From: Pseudomonas sp. IAC-BECa141 | GTDB taxonomy: Bacteria > Pseudomonadota > Gammaproteobacteria > Pseudomonadales > Pseudomonadaceae | Reading direction: 5' to 3' | Assembly: GCF_020544405.1 (NCBI RefSeq) | Contig: NZ_CP065410.1 | Span: 6,157,061 to 6,221,060 of the forward strand | DNA: 64,000 nt | Shown here: positions 45,964 to 59,505 of the stretch, in pieces | How positions within the stretch are numbered: position 1 is the first letter of the stretch | Layout: each line of letters starts with the position of its first letter | Made by a program: the position numbers and the translations under genes | The notes under the pieces: model-generated | Databases searched by the model: none | What the model saw: only the letters and a program-made list of their open reading frames with translations | What the model was told of the DNA's origin: nothing

Positions 45964-47331
45964 TCAGTTCTTTTTGATTTTCTCAGGCCGCTTCCAGCCA
46001 TCGATATTTCTCTGCCGCGCCCGGCCAACCGCCAATTGCGCGTTATCCACATTCTGGGTGATGGTCGAACCGGCCGCAGTGGTTGCACCGGCGGAGATAT
46101 CCACAGGCGCCACCAGCGAGTTGTTGGAACCGATGAACACATCCTCACCCAACACGGTTTTCCACTTGTTGGCGCCGTCGTAGTTGCAGGTGATGGTGCC
46201 GGCGCCGATGTTGGTGCGCGCACCAATCTCGGCGTCGCCCAGATAAGTCAGGTGCCCGGCCTTGGCGCCTTCACCCATGCGGGCGTTTTTCAGCTCGACG
46301 AAGTTACCCACATGGGCGCGGGCCTCCAGCACGGTGCCCGGTCGCAGACGGGCAAACGGGCCGGCATCGCTGCCTTCGCCCAACACCGCGCCTTCGATAT
46401 GGCTGTTGGCCTTGACCACCACGCCCTTACGCAGAGTGCTGTCCTTGATCACGCAGTTCGGGCCGATGACCACGTCATCCTCGATGACGACCTTGCCTTC
46501 GAGAATCACGTTGATGTCGATCAGCACGTCGCGACCCACGGTCACTTCGCCACGCACATCAAACCGGGCCGGATCACGCAGAGTGACACCCTGGGCCATC
46601 AGACGGCGACCGGCGCGCAACTGATAGTGACGCTCCAGTTCGGAGAGTTGTTTGCGATCATTGGCGCCCTGCACTTCCATCGGGTCGTGCGGTTGTTCAG
46701 TGGCGACGGTCAGGCCATCGCTGACTGCCATCTCGATCACATCGGTCAGGTAGTACTCGCCCTGAGCGTTGTTGTTCGACAGGCGACTCATCCAGTCCGC
46801 CAGACGATTTGCCGGCACAGCGAGAATGCCGGTATTGCCTTCGGTAATCGCCCGCTGTGCTTCGCTGGCGTCCTTGTGCTCAACGATCGCGGTAACCTTG
46901 CCGTCGGCGTCGCGCACGATGCGGCCATAACCGGTCGGGTCAGCCAGTTCGACGGTGAGCAAACCCATCTGCCCGGGCACAACGTGCTTGAGCAGGCGCT
47001 GCAGGGTTTCGACTTCGATCAACGGCACATCACCGTAGAGAATCAGTACGGTATCGGCAGTGATGAACGGAACAGCCTGAGCCGTGGCGTGACCAGTGCC
47101 CAGTTGCTTGTCCTGCAGCACGAAATTCAGGTCATCGGCGGCCAGACGTTCGCGTACCACATCCGCGCCGTGGCCAATCACCACATGAATCCGTTGTGGA
47201 TCAAGTTGACGAGCGCTGTGGATAACATGCCCAAGCATGGAGTCGCCGGCAATCGGGTGCAGCACTTTGGGCAGCGCGGAACGCATGCGAGTGCCTTGGC
47301 CGGCCGCGAGGATAACGATTTCAAGAGACAT
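45964..47331 (-). CDS. glmU: Bifunctional UDP-GlcNAc pyrophosphorylase / GlcN-1-P acetyltransferase
   Basis: A 455-residue enzyme making UDP-GlcNAc in two steps from GlcN-1-P. The N-terminal pyrophosphorylase domain begins with [21 protein letters not shown] (signature LxxGxGTxM...PK) and the C-terminal part is a left-handed beta-helix of hexapeptides with the acetyl-CoA site. It is monocistronic here: the atp terminator lies upstream and its own terminator downstream. It works with GlmS, whose gene lies beyond glmR. Perfect DnaA boxes lie at 46044-46052 and 47218-47226 within the gene. Confidence 0.96.
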   Translation of the reverse strand: MSLEIVILAAGQGTRMRSALPKVLHPIAGDSMLGHVIHSARQLDPQRIHVVIGHGADVVRERLAADDLNFVLQDKQLGTGHATAQAVPFITADTVLILYGDVPLIEVETLQRLLKHVVPGQMGLLTVELADPTGYGRIVRDADGKVTAIVEHKDASEAQRAITEGNTGILAVPANRLADWMSRLSNNNAQGEYYLTDVIEMAVSDGLTVATEQPHDPMEVQGANDRKQLSELERHYQLRAGRRLMAQGVTLRDPARFDVRGEVTVGRDVLIDINVILEGKVVIEDDVVIGPNCVIKDSTLRKGVVVKANSHIEGAVLGEGSDAGPFARLRPGTVLEARAHVGNFVELKNARMGEGAKAGHLTYLGDAEIGARTNIGAGTITCNYDGANKWKTVLGEDVFIGSNNSLVAPVDISAGATTAAGSTITQNVDNAQLAVGRARQRNIDGWKRPEKIKKN

Positions 47332-47392
47332 GACTGGCTACCAATCCTGGGTGGTCAGCAACTGCGACCGGGGGTTTTGAAAGTCGGAAAAG

Positions 47393-47422
47393 AAAAAAGG
47401 GTAGCCGAGGCTACCCTTTTTT
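47393..47422 (-). terminator. ATP synthase operon terminator
   Basis: Arms GGGTAGC and GCTACCC around a four-base loop, flanked by A and T runs (47393-47422), 29 bp beyond the atpC stop. On the minus strand a run of six T follows the stem, so this is the operon end. Confidence 0.92.
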
Positions 47423-47450
47423 ATCAATCGCACAACAAGTGGCTGACGGA

Positions 47451-47876
47451 TTAACCGCCAAACTTCTTGCGGATCTGCTGGACGGTGCGCAGCTGAGCTG
47501 CAGCCTCGGCCAGACGTGCGGATGCAGCTCCGTAGTCGAAATCTGCGCTCTTCTCATGCAGAGCAGCTTCGGCAGCCTTGAGAGCTGCTTGAGCCTGAGC
47601 TTCATCCAGGTCGGCGGCACGTTGCACGGTATCGGCAAGCACCTTGACCATGTTCGGCTGAACCTCGAGGAAACCACCGGAGATGTAGAACACCTCGGCT
47701 TCCCCGCCTTGCTTGATCAGGCGGATCGGACCTGGCTTCAGATTAGTGATCAGCGGCGCGTGGCCCAGAGCGATACCAAGATCACCCAGAGCACCGTGCG
47801 CAATCACCATCTCGACCAGGCCGGAAAAGATCTCTCCTTCCGCGCTGACGATGTCGCAATGGACTGTCATAGCCAT
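47451..47876 (-). CDS. atpC: ATP synthase F1 epsilon subunit
   Basis: A 141-residue epsilon subunit of the F1 central stalk. An N-terminal beta-sandwich ([15 protein letters not shown]) and a C-terminal helical hairpin ([19 protein letters not shown]) that can inhibit hydrolysis are seen. Last gene of the atpIBEFHAGDC operon. Either of two Met codons (47876 or 47870) could start it. It is followed by the operon terminator at 47393. Confidence 0.96.
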   Translation of the reverse strand: MAMTVHCDIVSAEGEIFSGLVEMVIAHGALGDLGIALGHAPLITNLKPGPIRLIKQGGEAEVFYISGGFLEVQPNMVKVLADTVQRAADLDEAQAQAALKAAEAALHEKSADFDYGAASARLAEAAAQLRTVQQIRKKFGG

Positions 47877-47921
47877 CTGATTGCCTCAACCTAAATTAGC
47901 GCCCGTTGCCGGGCGCCTGGA

Positions 47922-49325
<1,404 letters not shown>

Positions 49326-50186
49326 TTAAACCGCGGCAGCGCCGCCGACGATTTCCGAGATCTCTTGGGTGATCGCAGCCTGACGCGCCTTGTTGTAGAT
49401 CAGCTGCAAATCGCTGATCAAATCACCGGCGTTGTCGGTAGCGTTCTTCATCGCGATCATCCGCGCAGCCTGTTCAGCCGCGTTGTTCTCGACCACCGCC
49501 TGGTACACCTGCGACTCCACGTAACGCACCATCAAGCCGTCAAGCAGCTCTTTGGCGTCTGGTTCGTAGAGATAGTCCCAGTGGTGCTTGAGTTCTTGAT
49601 CCGGGGTCGCCACCAGTGGAATCAACTGCTCCACGGTAGGCTGTTGCGTCATGGTGTTGATGAACTTGTTGGATACCACGGACAGGCGGTCGATACGGCC
49701 GTCCAGATAAGCATCCAGCATCACCTTGACGCTGCCGATCAGATCGTTGATCGACGGTTCTTCACCCAGGTGGCTGATAGCTGCAACGACGTTACCGCCG
49801 AAGTTGCGGAAAAAGGCCGCACCCTTGCTACCAACGACACACAGATCAATCTCGACGCCGTTTTCGCGGTTTACCGCCATGTCCTTGACCAGAGCCTTGA
49901 ACAGGTTGGTGTTCAAGCCGCCGCACAGACCACGGTCACTGCTCACCACGACATAGCCGACGCGCTTGACGGCGCGGTCGATCATGAACGGATGGCGGTA
50001 TTCCGGGTTGGCGTTGGCCAGATGCCCAATTACCTGGCGGATACGCTCCGCATAAGGGCGGCTAGCAGCCATGCGCATTTGTGCCTTGCGCATTTTGCTG
50101 ACCGCCACTTTTTCCATGGCGCTGGTAATTTTTTGCGTGCTTTTGATGCTCGCAATCTTACTGCGAATCTCTTTTGCGCCTGCCAT
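49326..50186 (-). CDS. atpG: ATP synthase F1 gamma subunit
   Basis: A 286-residue gamma subunit, the rotating shaft linking the c-ring to the catalytic sites. It has the long N-terminal helix ([20 protein letters not shown]), a Rossmann-like middle ([15 protein letters not shown]) and the C-terminal helix [18 protein letters not shown]. Located between atpA and atpD, 50 bp after atpA. Confidence 0.97.
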   Translation of the reverse strand: MAGAKEIRSKIASIKSTQKITSAMEKVAVSKMRKAQMRMAASRPYAERIRQVIGHLANANPEYRHPFMIDRAVKRVGYVVVSSDRGLCGGLNTNLFKALVKDMAVNRENGVEIDLCVVGSKGAAFFRNFGGNVVAAISHLGEEPSINDLIGSVKVMLDAYLDGRIDRLSVVSNKFINTMTQQPTVEQLIPLVATPDQELKHHWDYLYEPDAKELLDGLMVRYVESQVYQAVVENNAAEQAARMIAMKNATDNAGDLISDLQLIYNKARQAAITQEISEIVGGAAAV

Positions 50187-50236
50187 GTAACACCTATCAG
50201 GTTAGCAAGCGGGAGCCTTGCGGCTCCCGCTGCGGC

Positions 50237-51781
50237 TTACCAGGTTTGGGTGGCCTTGAACTTCTCGATACCAGCCTTCAGGCCAGCGTCGATTTCGTCA
50301 TTGAAGTCACCTTTAACGTTGATCTTGGCCATCAAATCGGCGTGATCGCGGTTGAAGTAAGCAATCAGCGCTTGCTCGAAGCTGCCGACTTTGGCGATTT
50401 CAATGTCAGTCAGGAACCCACGCTCAGCGGCATACAGCGACAGCGACATGTCGGCGATCGACATTGGCGCGTATTGCTTCTGCTTCATCAGCTCGGTAAC
50501 GCGCTGACCATGCTCAAGTTGCTTGCGGGTCGCTTCGTCCAGATCAGAAGCGAACTGGGCGAATGCCGCCAGTTCACGGTACTGAGCCAGAGCGGTACGG
50601 ATACCACCGGACAGCTTCTTGATGATCTTGGTCTGAGCGGCACCACCCACACGGGATACCGAAACACCGGCGTTCACTGCAGGACGGATGCCCGAGTTGA
50701 ACATGGCCGATTCCAGGAAGATCTGACCGTCGGTGATGGAAATCACGTTGGTCGGAACGAACGCGGAAACGTCGCCAGCCTGGGTTTCGATGATCGGCAG
50801 TGCGGTCAGGGAACCGGTTTTGCCGGTGACTGCGCCGTTGGTGAACTTCTCTACGTACTCTTCCGAAACGCGGGATGCGCGCTCCAGCAGACGGGAGTGG
50901 AGATAGAACACGTCGCCTGGGTAGGCTTCACGTCCTGGTGGACGGCGCAGCAGCAGGGAAATCTGGCGGTAAGCCACTGCTTGCTTGGACAGATCGTCAT
51001 AAACGATCAGCGCGTCTTCACCGCGGTCGCGGAAGAATTCACCCATGGTGCAACCGGAGTACGGAGCCAGGAATTGCAGTGCTGCAGATTCCGAAGCGCT
51101 CGCTGCAACGATGATGGTGTTGGCCAGTGCACCGTTTTCTTCCAGCTTGCGAACCACGTTGGCGATGGTCGATTGCTTCTGACCGATTGCCACGTAGACG
51201 CAGAAAATGCCGCTGTCTTTCTGGTTGATGATCGCGTCGATCGCCAGAGCGGTTTTACCGATCTGACGGTCACCGATGATCAGCTCACGCTGGCCACGGC
51301 CGACAGGGATCATGGCATCGACAGCCTTGTAGCCAGTCTGTACAGGCTGGTCTACCGACTTACGCCAGATCACGCCCGGAGCAACTTTCTCGACCGCGTC
51401 GGTCTCGGTGTTGCCCAGTGGACCTTTGCCGTCAACAGGGTTACCCAGTGCGTCGACAACGCGACCCAGCAGTTCCTTACCAACCGGAACTTCGAGGATG
51501 CGGCCGGTGCACTTGGCGCTCATGCCTTCAGCCAGAGTCGTGTATGCGCCCAGTACAACGGCACCTACGGAGTCTTGCTCCAGGTTGAGGGCCATACCGT
51601 AGACGCCGCCCGGAAACTCGATCATCTCGCCGTACATGACGTCGGCCAGACCGTGAATCCGCACGATACCGTCAGATACGCTGACGACAGTGCCTTCGTT
51701 ACGGGCTTGGGAGGTCACATCGAGCTTTTCGATGCGGCCCTTGATAATTTCACTTATTTCGGAAGGATTGAGTTGCTGCAT
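50237..51781 (-). CDS. atpA: ATP synthase F1 alpha subunit
   Basis: A 514-residue non-catalytic nucleotide-binding subunit with Walker [10 protein letters not shown] and the conserved arginine-finger region [11 protein letters not shown]-terminal [13 protein letters not shown] lies at the top of the hexamer and binds AtpH. Located between atpH and atpG with 21 bp to atpH. Codon use is that of a highly expressed gene. Confidence 0.98.
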   Translation of the reverse strand: MQQLNPSEISEIIKGRIEKLDVTSQARNEGTVVSVSDGIVRIHGLADVMYGEMIEFPGGVYGMALNLEQDSVGAVVLGAYTTLAEGMSAKCTGRILEVPVGKELLGRVVDALGNPVDGKGPLGNTETDAVEKVAPGVIWRKSVDQPVQTGYKAVDAMIPVGRGQRELIIGDRQIGKTALAIDAIINQKDSGIFCVYVAIGQKQSTIANVVRKLEENGALANTIIVAASASESAALQFLAPYSGCTMGEFFRDRGEDALIVYDDLSKQAVAYRQISLLLRRPPGREAYPGDVFYLHSRLLERASRVSEEYVEKFTNGAVTGKTGSLTALPIIETQAGDVSAFVPTNVISITDGQIFLESAMFNSGIRPAVNAGVSVSRVGGAAQTKIIKKLSGGIRTALAQYRELAAFAQFASDLDEATRKQLEHGQRVTELMKQKQYAPMSIADMSLSLYAAERGFLTDIEIAKVGSFEQALIAYFNRDHADLMAKINVKGDFNDEIDAGLKAGIEKFKATQTW

Positions 51782-51802
51782 TGCTCTGCTGCCCCTTCAA
51801 AC

Positions 51803-52339
51803 TCAAGATTTCAATGCTTCGGCAAGTTTCGCGATTTTGCCGCGAATCGAGCCATCGATAACCAGGTCGCCGGTGCGGATGACGACACCCCCTATAAGGG
51901 AAGCATCCTCCGCAACTTGCAGGCGCACTACCCGGCTGAGTCGTGCACTGAGAACCTTGGCGAGTTTGTCTTGCTGTTCTTGGTTCAATGCAAAAGCACT
52001 GGTCACTTCAACGTCTACCGATTTCTCTTGTTCGGCCTTGTACAGGTCGAAAAGAGCGGCAATCTCCGGCAGAAGCGGGAGACGGTCGTTCTCGGCAACG
52101 ACATTGATGAAGTTCTGTGCCTTGGCATCAAACTTGTCGCCGCACACGTCAATGAACGTGGCGGCCTTTTCTGCGCTCGTCAGTCGCGGGGCCTTGAGCA
52201 CGCGCTGCATGGTGTCGTCTTGCGACACCGCTGCTGCCAGGCCGAGCATGGCTGACCAATTGGCCAGTTGCTGGTGGGCCTGAGCGTGCTCGAAGGCCGC
52301 CTTAGCGTAAGGTCGGGCCAACGTGGTCAGTTCTGCCAT
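51803..52339 (-). CDS. atpH: ATP synthase F1 delta subunit
   Basis: A 178-residue delta subunit, which ties the top of F1 to the b-subunit stator. N-terminal helical domain [18 protein letters not shown] and C-terminal [20 protein letters not shown] are the family signatures. It lies 12 bp downstream of atpF. Confidence 0.97.
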   Translation of the reverse strand: MAELTTLARPYAKAAFEHAQAHQQLANWSAMLGLAAAVSQDDTMQRVLKAPRLTSAEKAATFIDVCGDKFDAKAQNFINVVAENDRLPLLPEIAALFDLYKAEQEKSVDVEVTSAFALNQEQQDKLAKVLSARLSRVVRLQVAEDASLIGGVVIRTGDLVIDGSIRGKIAKLAEALKS

Positions 52340-52351
52340 GATCGCCCTCGC

Positions 52352-52822
52352 TTAGATTTCAGCAGCCAGTTGGTTAACCAGCTCTGCGTGCGCGTTTTGA
52401 TCGATTGTGGCACCCAGGATCTTCTCGGCGCCGCCGACAGCCAGCAAGCCCACTTGGGCGCGCAGCTTGTCTTTGACACTGTTCAGTTCCTGTTCGATCT
52501 CGGCTTGAGCCTGAACCTTCACACGGTCAGCATCGACGCGGGCCTTTTCAACGGCCTCTTCGACAATCTGGTTACCGCGTTTCTTGGCTTGCTCGATGAT
52601 TTCAGCTGCCTGAGCTTTCGCTTCGCGCAGTTGCTGACCCGCTTTTTCTTGGGCCAACTCCAGGTCGCGAGCTGCACGGCTGGCAGCGTCCAGACCATCA
52701 GCGATCTTCTTTTGACGTTCGTGCAGAGCTGCGATGACCGGAGGCCATACGAACTTCATGCAGAACAGTACAAAAATCAGGAACGCAACGGACTGGCCAA
52801 TCAGGGTCGCATTAATGTTCAC
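52352..52822 (-). CDS. atpF: ATP synthase F0 b subunit
   Basis: A 156-residue b subunit: one N-terminal membrane helix ([25 protein letters not shown]) and a long charged amphipathic helix forming the peripheral stator as a dimer. It lies 58 bp downstream of atpE and 12 bp upstream of atpH. Confidence 0.97.
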   Translation of the reverse strand: MNINATLIGQSVAFLIFVLFCMKFVWPPVIAALHERQKKIADGLDAASRAARDLELAQEKAGQQLREAKAQAAEIIEQAKKRGNQIVEEAVEKARVDADRVKVQAQAEIEQELNSVKDKLRAQVGLLAVGGAEKILGATIDQNAHAELVNQLAAEI

Positions 52823-52880
52823 GCCAACACCTCGCAGTTACGTTGTCCATCACACCAAATCACTCGGAAAATCCGAATGA

Positions 52881-53153
<273 letters not shown>

Positions 53154-53226
53154 TTACGTCGTATGGTTTAGGTTTTTTAGATTAAAGCGGTAAAACAAAT
53201 CGTTTCATGGTGCCCCGTGAGGAGCC

Positions 53227-53248
53227 CCTTCCCGTTTGACCGGGAAGG
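53227..53248. repeat. Intercistronic hairpin atpB-atpE
   Basis: Eight-base perfect arms CCTTCCCG and CGGGAAGG around TTTGAC in the 134-bp gap between atpB and atpE. No T run, so it is probably an RNA-stability element and not a terminator. Confidence 0.55.
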
Positions 53249-53272
53249 ACATCAGACTAGTCGAGACTGGTC

Positions 53273-54566
<1,294 letters not shown>

Positions 54567-54640
54567 CACTATTGCTCTCCAATGGTCGGCTGCCAAAATT
54601 CAATAACTTGGCATAATTTGTGCCGACAAAATGCGCGCAG

Positions 54641-54669
54641 AGTATAGGGGCGGTTCTGCCCCTATTCAA
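54641..54669 (-). promoter_or_regulatory. atp operon sigma-70 promoter
   Basis: On the minus strand TTGAAT (54664-54669) and TATACT (54641-54646) are separated by exactly 17 bp, a near-consensus sigma-70 promoter about 75 bp upstream of atpI. The spacer is an inverted repeat: arms ATAGGGGC and GCCCCTAT with loop AGAACC (54644-54665), which may also act as a weak parB end hairpin. Confidence 0.8.
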
Positions 54670-54714
54670 CTGTCAGGTAGTGATTTCCGACTGCGCGCTA
54701 CAAGGGGAATTGTT

Positions 54715-55587
54715 TCAGCGGATGTGTGCGAGCACACCTTGAAGCTCATCGAGGGAGTTGTAACCAATCACCAACTGGCCTTTGCCCTTCTTGCCGTGGC
54801 GGATCTGCACCGCAGAGCCCAGCCGCTCGGCCAGACGCTGTTCAAGCCGGGCGATATCCGGGTCGGGTTTGGCAGGCTCGACCGGCTCCGGTTTCCCGCT
54901 CAGCCACTGACGAACCAGTGCCTCAGTTTGGCGCACAGTGAGGCCGCGTGCGACAACATGTCGCGCCCCTTCCACCTGCTGATTGTCCGGCAGACCGAGC
55001 AATGCACGGGCATGACCCATTTCCAGGTCGCCATGGGACAGCATGGTCTTGATGACTTCCGGCAGCGCAATCAGGCGCAACAGGTTGGCTACCGTGACGC
55101 GGGACTTACCCACAGCCTCGGCGACCTGTTGCTGAGTGAGCTGGAATTCCTGCTGCAAGCGCTGCAGGGCCACCGCTTCCTCGATCGGATTCAGGTCTTC
55201 GCGCTGGATGTTCTCGATCAGCGCGATGGCGATCGCGGTTTCATCCGGCACGTCGCGAACCATCGCAGGAATGGTTTCCTGCCCGGCTTGCTGACTTGCG
55301 CGCCAGCGACGTTCGCCGGCGATGATTTCGAAACGACCACCGCCAATCGGGCGAACCACGATCGGCTGCATCACGCCCTGGGCCTTGATCGACTGCGCCA
55401 GCTCTTCCAGCGCCTGCGGATCCATGTCCCGGCGTGGCTGATACTTGCCGCGCTGCAGCAGGTCCAACGGCAGGTGCTGCAACTCACGGCTGTCCGCCTG
55501 CGCTGCCTGTTCTTCCAGCGCGCTGACAGTCGGACCGCTCAGCAGTGCATCCAGTCCTCGTCCGAGACCTCGTTTCTTGACGGCCAT
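54715..55587 (-). CDS. parB: Chromosome partitioning protein ParB
   Basis: A 290-residue CTPase clamp that binds parS and loads onto the origin region. An N-terminal basic tail (KKRGLGRGLDALLSG) that contacts ParA, the CTP-binding region with GERRWRAS and ENIQREDLNPIEEA motifs, a central HTH and a C-terminal dimerisation domain are visible. It follows parA by 9 bp. Three parS-like sites occur in this window inside other genes (2846, 3762, 15031). Confidence 0.97.
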   Translation of the reverse strand: MAVKKRGLGRGLDALLSGPTVSALEEQAAQADSRELQHLPLDLLQRGKYQPRRDMDPQALEELAQSIKAQGVMQPIVVRPIGGGRFEIIAGERRWRASQQAGQETIPAMVRDVPDETAIAIALIENIQREDLNPIEEAVALQRLQQEFQLTQQQVAEAVGKSRVTVANLLRLIALPEVIKTMLSHGDLEMGHARALLGLPDNQQVEGARHVVARGLTVRQTEALVRQWLSGKPEPVEPAKPDPDIARLEQRLAERLGSAVQIRHGKKGKGQLVIGYNSLDELQGVLAHIR

Positions 55588-55596
55588 GGGAATTCC

Positions 55597-56394
55597 TTAA
55601 GTTGGCTGGGCAGCGGCGGTGCGTGAATTTTTGCGCTGACGGCGAACCATCTCGCCCGCCAGGGCCAGATAGGCCAGCGCGCCACGCGATTGCTTGTCGT
55701 ACGCCAGCGCCGGCATGCCGTAGCTCGGGGCTTCGGCGAGACGGATGTTGCGCGGGATCACCGTGTCGTAAAGCTGATCGCCGAAGTGTTCCTTGAGCTG
55801 GGCCGATACATCGTTCATCAGGCTCAGGCGCGGGTCATACATGGTCCGCAGCAGGCCTTCGACTTTCAGGTTCGGGTTCAGCAGTTCGGCGATGCGTTTG
55901 ATGTTATCCACAAGGTCGCTCAGACCTTCGAGCGCAAAATACTCGCACTGCATGGGGATAATGACCCCGTCGGCGGCAACCAGTGCGTTCAGCGTGAGCA
56001 TCGACAGCGACGGCGGGCAGTCGATCAGAATGTAATCGTAGTTTTCACGGATCGGCGCCAACGCGCTGCGCAGACGGCTTTCCTTCATCTGCATTTCCAG
56101 CAGCACCACCTCGGCCGCCGTCAGGTCGCGGTTGGCCGGTAGCAGTTGATAACCGCCGTGTTCCGAATAGTGCATGGCCTGGGCCAGATCGCATTCACCG
56201 ATCAGCAGGTCGTAGACCGAATTTTCCAGGCCATGTTTATCCACACCGCTGCCCATGGTGGCGTTGCCCTGTGGATCGAGATCGATCAACAGCACCCGGC
56301 GCTTGGTCGCGACCAGGGATGCTGCGAGGTTGATGCAGGTGGTGGTCTTGCCCACACCACCCTTCTGGTTCGCTATCGCGAATACCTTAGCCAT
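55597..56394 (-). CDS. parA: Chromosome partitioning ATPase ParA (Soj)
   Basis: A 265-residue deviant-Walker ATPase that moves ParB-parS complexes. The deviant Walker A KGGVGKTTT begins at residue 11, with LLIDLDPQGNAT following. The ATG at 56394 gives the standard N-terminus MAKVFAIANQKGG; the extension to 56412 is unneeded. Between rsmG and parB on the same strand. Perfect DnaA boxes at 55904-55912 and 56237-56245 lie within it. Confidence 0.97.
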   Translation of the reverse strand: MAKVFAIANQKGGVGKTTTCINLAASLVATKRRVLLIDLDPQGNATMGSGVDKHGLENSVYDLLIGECDLAQAMHYSEHGGYQLLPANRDLTAAEVVLLEMQMKESRLRSALAPIRENYDYILIDCPPSLSMLTLNALVAADGVIIPMQCEYFALEGLSDLVDNIKRIAELLNPNLKVEGLLRTMYDPRLSLMNDVSAQLKEHFGDQLYDTVIPRNIRLAEAPSYGMPALAYDKQSRGALAYLALAGEMVRRQRKNSRTAAAQPT

Positions 56395-56412
56395 TCTTGC
56401 TTGTGTTCCCAA

Positions 56413-57057
56413 TCATGCCGTGCGGCGCAGTATCAGCAGATGGCGTTGGCCTTGGCAACCGGGTACGGCCAGGGCGTGTTCGCTATCGAGTTTGAAGTCT
56501 GCCGGCAATGCTACCAGCTCATCGGCCGGATGGACGCCCTTCATTGCCAGCCAGCGCGTATCGGCGTCGCCGAGGTGGCGAGTCCAGTTGGTGAAGTTCT
56601 CCATGCTGCTGAATGCCCGGGAAATAATCCCGTTGAATGGCTGTGCAGGCTGGAACGCTTCGACGCGACTGTGGATAACTTGCAGGTTATCCAGTTTGAG
56701 TTCGAGTTTGACCTGGGTCAGAAAACGGGTTTTCTTGCCGTTGCTGTCCAGGCACGTCACTTGCGAGTCCGGATACAGGATCGCCAGAGGGATCCCCGGC
56801 ATGCCGCCGCCGCTGCCGACATCCAGCCAGCGACCGTTTTCGATGAACGACATCACGCTGAGGCTATCGAGCAAGTGACGGGACACCATTTCGTCCGGGT
56901 CGCGAACGGCGGTCAGGTTGTAGGCCTGGTTCCATTTGATCAACAGGGCCAGATAACCCAGCAGCAATTCGTGCTGGGTTTCAGTGAGATTGACACCGAG
57001 CTCGCGGGCTCCTGTGGATAACTCTTCGGCGTGTTGCGAAGTGACCTTAGAACTCAA
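56413..57057 (-). CDS. rsmG: 16S rRNA (guanine527-N7)-methyltransferase RsmG
   Basis: A 214-residue SAM-dependent methyltransferase that methylates G527 of 16S rRNA. Motif [17 protein letters not shown] and the upstream [22 protein letters not shown] stretch are family signatures. It overlaps mnmG by 4 bp (57054-57057) and precedes parA. Perfect DnaA boxes at 56670-56678 and 57013-57021 lie within it. Confidence 0.97.
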   Translation of the reverse strand: MSSKVTSQHAEELSTGARELGVNLTETQHELLLGYLALLIKWNQAYNLTAVRDPDEMVSRHLLDSLSVMSFIENGRWLDVGSGGGMPGIPLAILYPDSQVTCLDSNGKKTRFLTQVKLELKLDNLQVIHSRVEAFQPAQPFNGIISRAFSSMENFTNWTRHLGDADTRWLAMKGVHPADELVALPADFKLDSEHALAVPGCQGQRHLLILRRTA

Positions 57058-58955
57058 GCGCTTTGCTCCAACTGACGGCCCGCGCCGCGTTTTTTCAAAT
57101 GAATCATCAACAGCGAAATTGCTGCCGGGGTCACACCCGGGATCCGCGAAGCCTGGCCCAGCGTCTCGGGACGCGTGGCGCCCAACTTGCTCTGGATCTC
57201 CTTGGAAAGACCGGAAATGTTGGTGTAATCGATATCCACAGGCAGTTTCGTGTCTTCACTGGCGCGCAGACGGGCGATTTCGTCCTGTTGGCGATCGATG
57301 TAACCGGCGTACTTGGTCTTGATCTCGACCTGTTCGGCGACCTGTGGATCTTCAGCGCCCTGCCCGGTCACTTCGACCAGACCAGCGTAGTCGATTTCCG
57401 GACGGCTCAAGAGATTGAGCAGGTTGTATTCGTGAGTCAGCGGAGTGCCGAATTTTTCTGCAATTGCATCGCCCTGCTGGGTGCCCGGGCGAACCCAAGT
57501 GCTTTTCAGACGCTGCTCTTCCAGCTCGATGTTTTCGCGCTTCTTGCAGAAAGCCGCCCAGCGCGCGTCATCGACCAGACCCAGTTCGCGACCTTTTTCG
57601 GTCAGACGCAAGTCCGCGTTGTCCTCACGCAGGATGAGGCGGTACTCGGCACGGGAAGTGAACATGCGGTACGGCTCTTGAGTACCGAGGGTGATCAGGT
57701 CGTCGACCAATACCCCGATGTACGCTTCATCGCGACGCGGACACCAGGCTTCTTTGCCTTTCGCACGCAGCGCGGCGTTGGCTCCTGCGAGCAAACCCTG
57801 GGCGCCGGCTTCTTCGTAACCGGTGGTGCCGTTGATCTGGCCAGCGAAAAACAGACCGCCGATGACTTTGGTTTCCAGGCTGTACTTCAGGTCGCGCGGA
57901 TCGAAGTAGTCGTACTCGATCGCATAACCCGGACGCACGATGTGCGCGTTTTCCATGCCGCGAATCGATTGCACGATCTGCAATTGCACGTCGAACGGCA
58001 GGCTTGTGGATATCCCGTTCGGATACAGCTCATGGGTGGTCAGGCCTTCCGGCTCGATGAAAACCTGATGGCTTTCCTTGTCGGCGAAGCGATGAATCTT
58101 GTCTTCGATCGACGGGCAATAACGCGGGCCAATGCCTTCGATCTCGCCGGCAGCGGAATACATCGGCGAACGGTCGAGGTTCGCGGCAATGATTTCGTGG
58201 GTACGGGCGTTGGTGTGAGTAATCCAGCAACTGACCTGCCGTGGATGTTGTTCTTTGTTGCCCATGAACGACATCACCGGAATCGGCGTATCACCTGGCT
58301 GCTCGGTCATCACCGAGAAATCCACAGACTTGCCGTCGATACGCGGTGGCGTGCCGGTTTTCAGGCGTCCAACGCGCAGCGGCAATTCACGCAGGCGATG
58401 CGCAAGGGCGATCGACGGGGGATCACCGGCACGACCGCCGGAAAAATTCTGCAAACCGATGTGGATAAGTCCGCCGAGGAACGTGCCGGTGGTCAACACC
58501 ACGGAATCGGCGAAGAAACGCAGACCCATTTGCGTGACAACACCGCGTACTTGTTCCTGCTCGACGATCAGGTCGTCAGCGGCTTGTTGAAATATCCACA
58601 GGTTCGGCTGGTTTTCCAGAATTTCGCGGACAGCGGCCTTGTAAAGAATACGGTCGGCTTGCGCACGGGTTGCACGTACGGCCGGGCCTTTGCGGCTGTT
58701 CAACACGCGAAACTGGATACCGCCCAGATCGGTGGCCATGGCCATCGCGCCGCCGAGGGCGTCGATTTCCTTGACCAGATGGCTTTTGCCAATGCCTCCG
58801 ATGGCCGGGTTGCAACTCATGGCACCGAGGGTTTCCACGTTGTGCGTCAGCAGAAGGGTTTTTGCACCCATGCGTGCTGAGGCCAGTGCTGCCTCGGTAC
58901 CGGCATGACCGCCGCCGATGACGATCACTTCAAAACGGGAAGGGAAATCCACCAC
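57054..58955 (-). CDS. mnmG: tRNA U34 carboxymethylaminomethyl synthesis enzyme MnmG
   Basis: A 633-residue FAD enzyme that with MnmE adds carboxymethylaminomethyl groups to U34 of certain tRNAs. N-terminal FAD motif [22 protein letters not shown] and [20 protein letters not shown] (here GYEEAGAQG) signatures follow. The start is GTG (58955); the next codon is also GTG, with GAGG upstream, so either may serve. It is the first gene of the mnmG-rsmG-parA-parB run. A perfect DnaA box lies inside (58460-58468). Confidence 0.97.
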   Translation of the reverse strand: MVDFPSRFEVIVIGGGHAGTEAALASARMGAKTLLLTHNVETLGAMSCNPAIGGIGKSHLVKEIDALGGAMAMATDLGGIQFRVLNSRKGPAVRATRAQADRILYKAAVREILENQPNLWIFQQAADDLIVEQEQVRGVVTQMGLRFFADSVVLTTGTFLGGLIHIGLQNFSGGRAGDPPSIALAHRLRELPLRVGRLKTGTPPRIDGKSVDFSVMTEQPGDTPIPVMSFMGNKEQHPRQVSCWITHTNARTHEIIAANLDRSPMYSAAGEIEGIGPRYCPSIEDKIHRFADKESHQVFIEPEGLTTHELYPNGISTSLPFDVQLQIVQSIRGMENAHIVRPGYAIEYDYFDPRDLKYSLETKVIGGLFFAGQINGTTGYEEAGAQGLLAGANAALRAKGKEAWCPRRDEAYIGVLVDDLITLGTQEPYRMFTSRAEYRLILREDNADLRLTEKGRELGLVDDARWAAFCKKRENIELEEQRLKSTWVRPGTQQGDAIAEKFGTPLTHEYNLLNLLSRPEIDYAGLVEVTGQGAEDPQVAEQVEIKTKYAGYIDRQQDEIARLRASEDTKLPVDIDYTNISGLSKEIQSKLGATRPETLGQASRIPGVTPAAISLLMIHLKKRGAGRQLEQSA

Positions 58956-59505
58956 GCACCTCGTGCCTGCTTAAGTAGGTAATTCAGGAATAGTTTGAGA
59001 TCAGGTTTCTGGACCTGGTCGGCAAGTATAGGGACTTCGCCCTTCCTAAAGAACCCTTTGCACAAAATTTAACCAGCTGTGGAGAACTCGCGGTTAAAAG
59101 AATAAAAAAGAGAGAAATTTATAAAACCTTTGTTTTAAAGCTTATTCTTACTGCCCATGATTTCTGTGGATAGATTTCTACAGGCCTTTATTTTCAATGT
59201 GTACAGAGATTCAAAACCCTGTGGCCATGTCGCCATGAGGCCCTTGGATAACCGGTTTAAGCCTGTGGATTAATGCGGTGGTTATCCACAGAGGCAGTTA
59301 TGTTCACTTTTCAGGCCCTGTTATCAACTGCCCTCAGCGGCGGTTATTCACAGGGCTTAATTCACAGAAATCTGATGAATGAAGGGATCGCGGACGCAGA
59401 AAATCCGCCCAGGATCAGAAAACCTGTCCGGCACTGGGGGAAGGAAATACGAGGAAGAGGGAACAGACAGGTCGCGTATGGACCTGTCTGTGGACAGCGG
59501 ATGGA
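58956..59505. other. mnmG-mnmE intergenic region, candidate secondary replication origin
   Basis: 550 bp without a supported gene. It holds a perfect DnaA box at 59282-59290, near-matches at 59165-59173, 59264-59272 and 59344-59352, and an A+T-rich stretch at about 59090-59157. Pseudomonads are known to have a second autonomously replicating sequence near gidA (mnmG). It also must contain the mnmG promoter. Confidence 0.7.
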
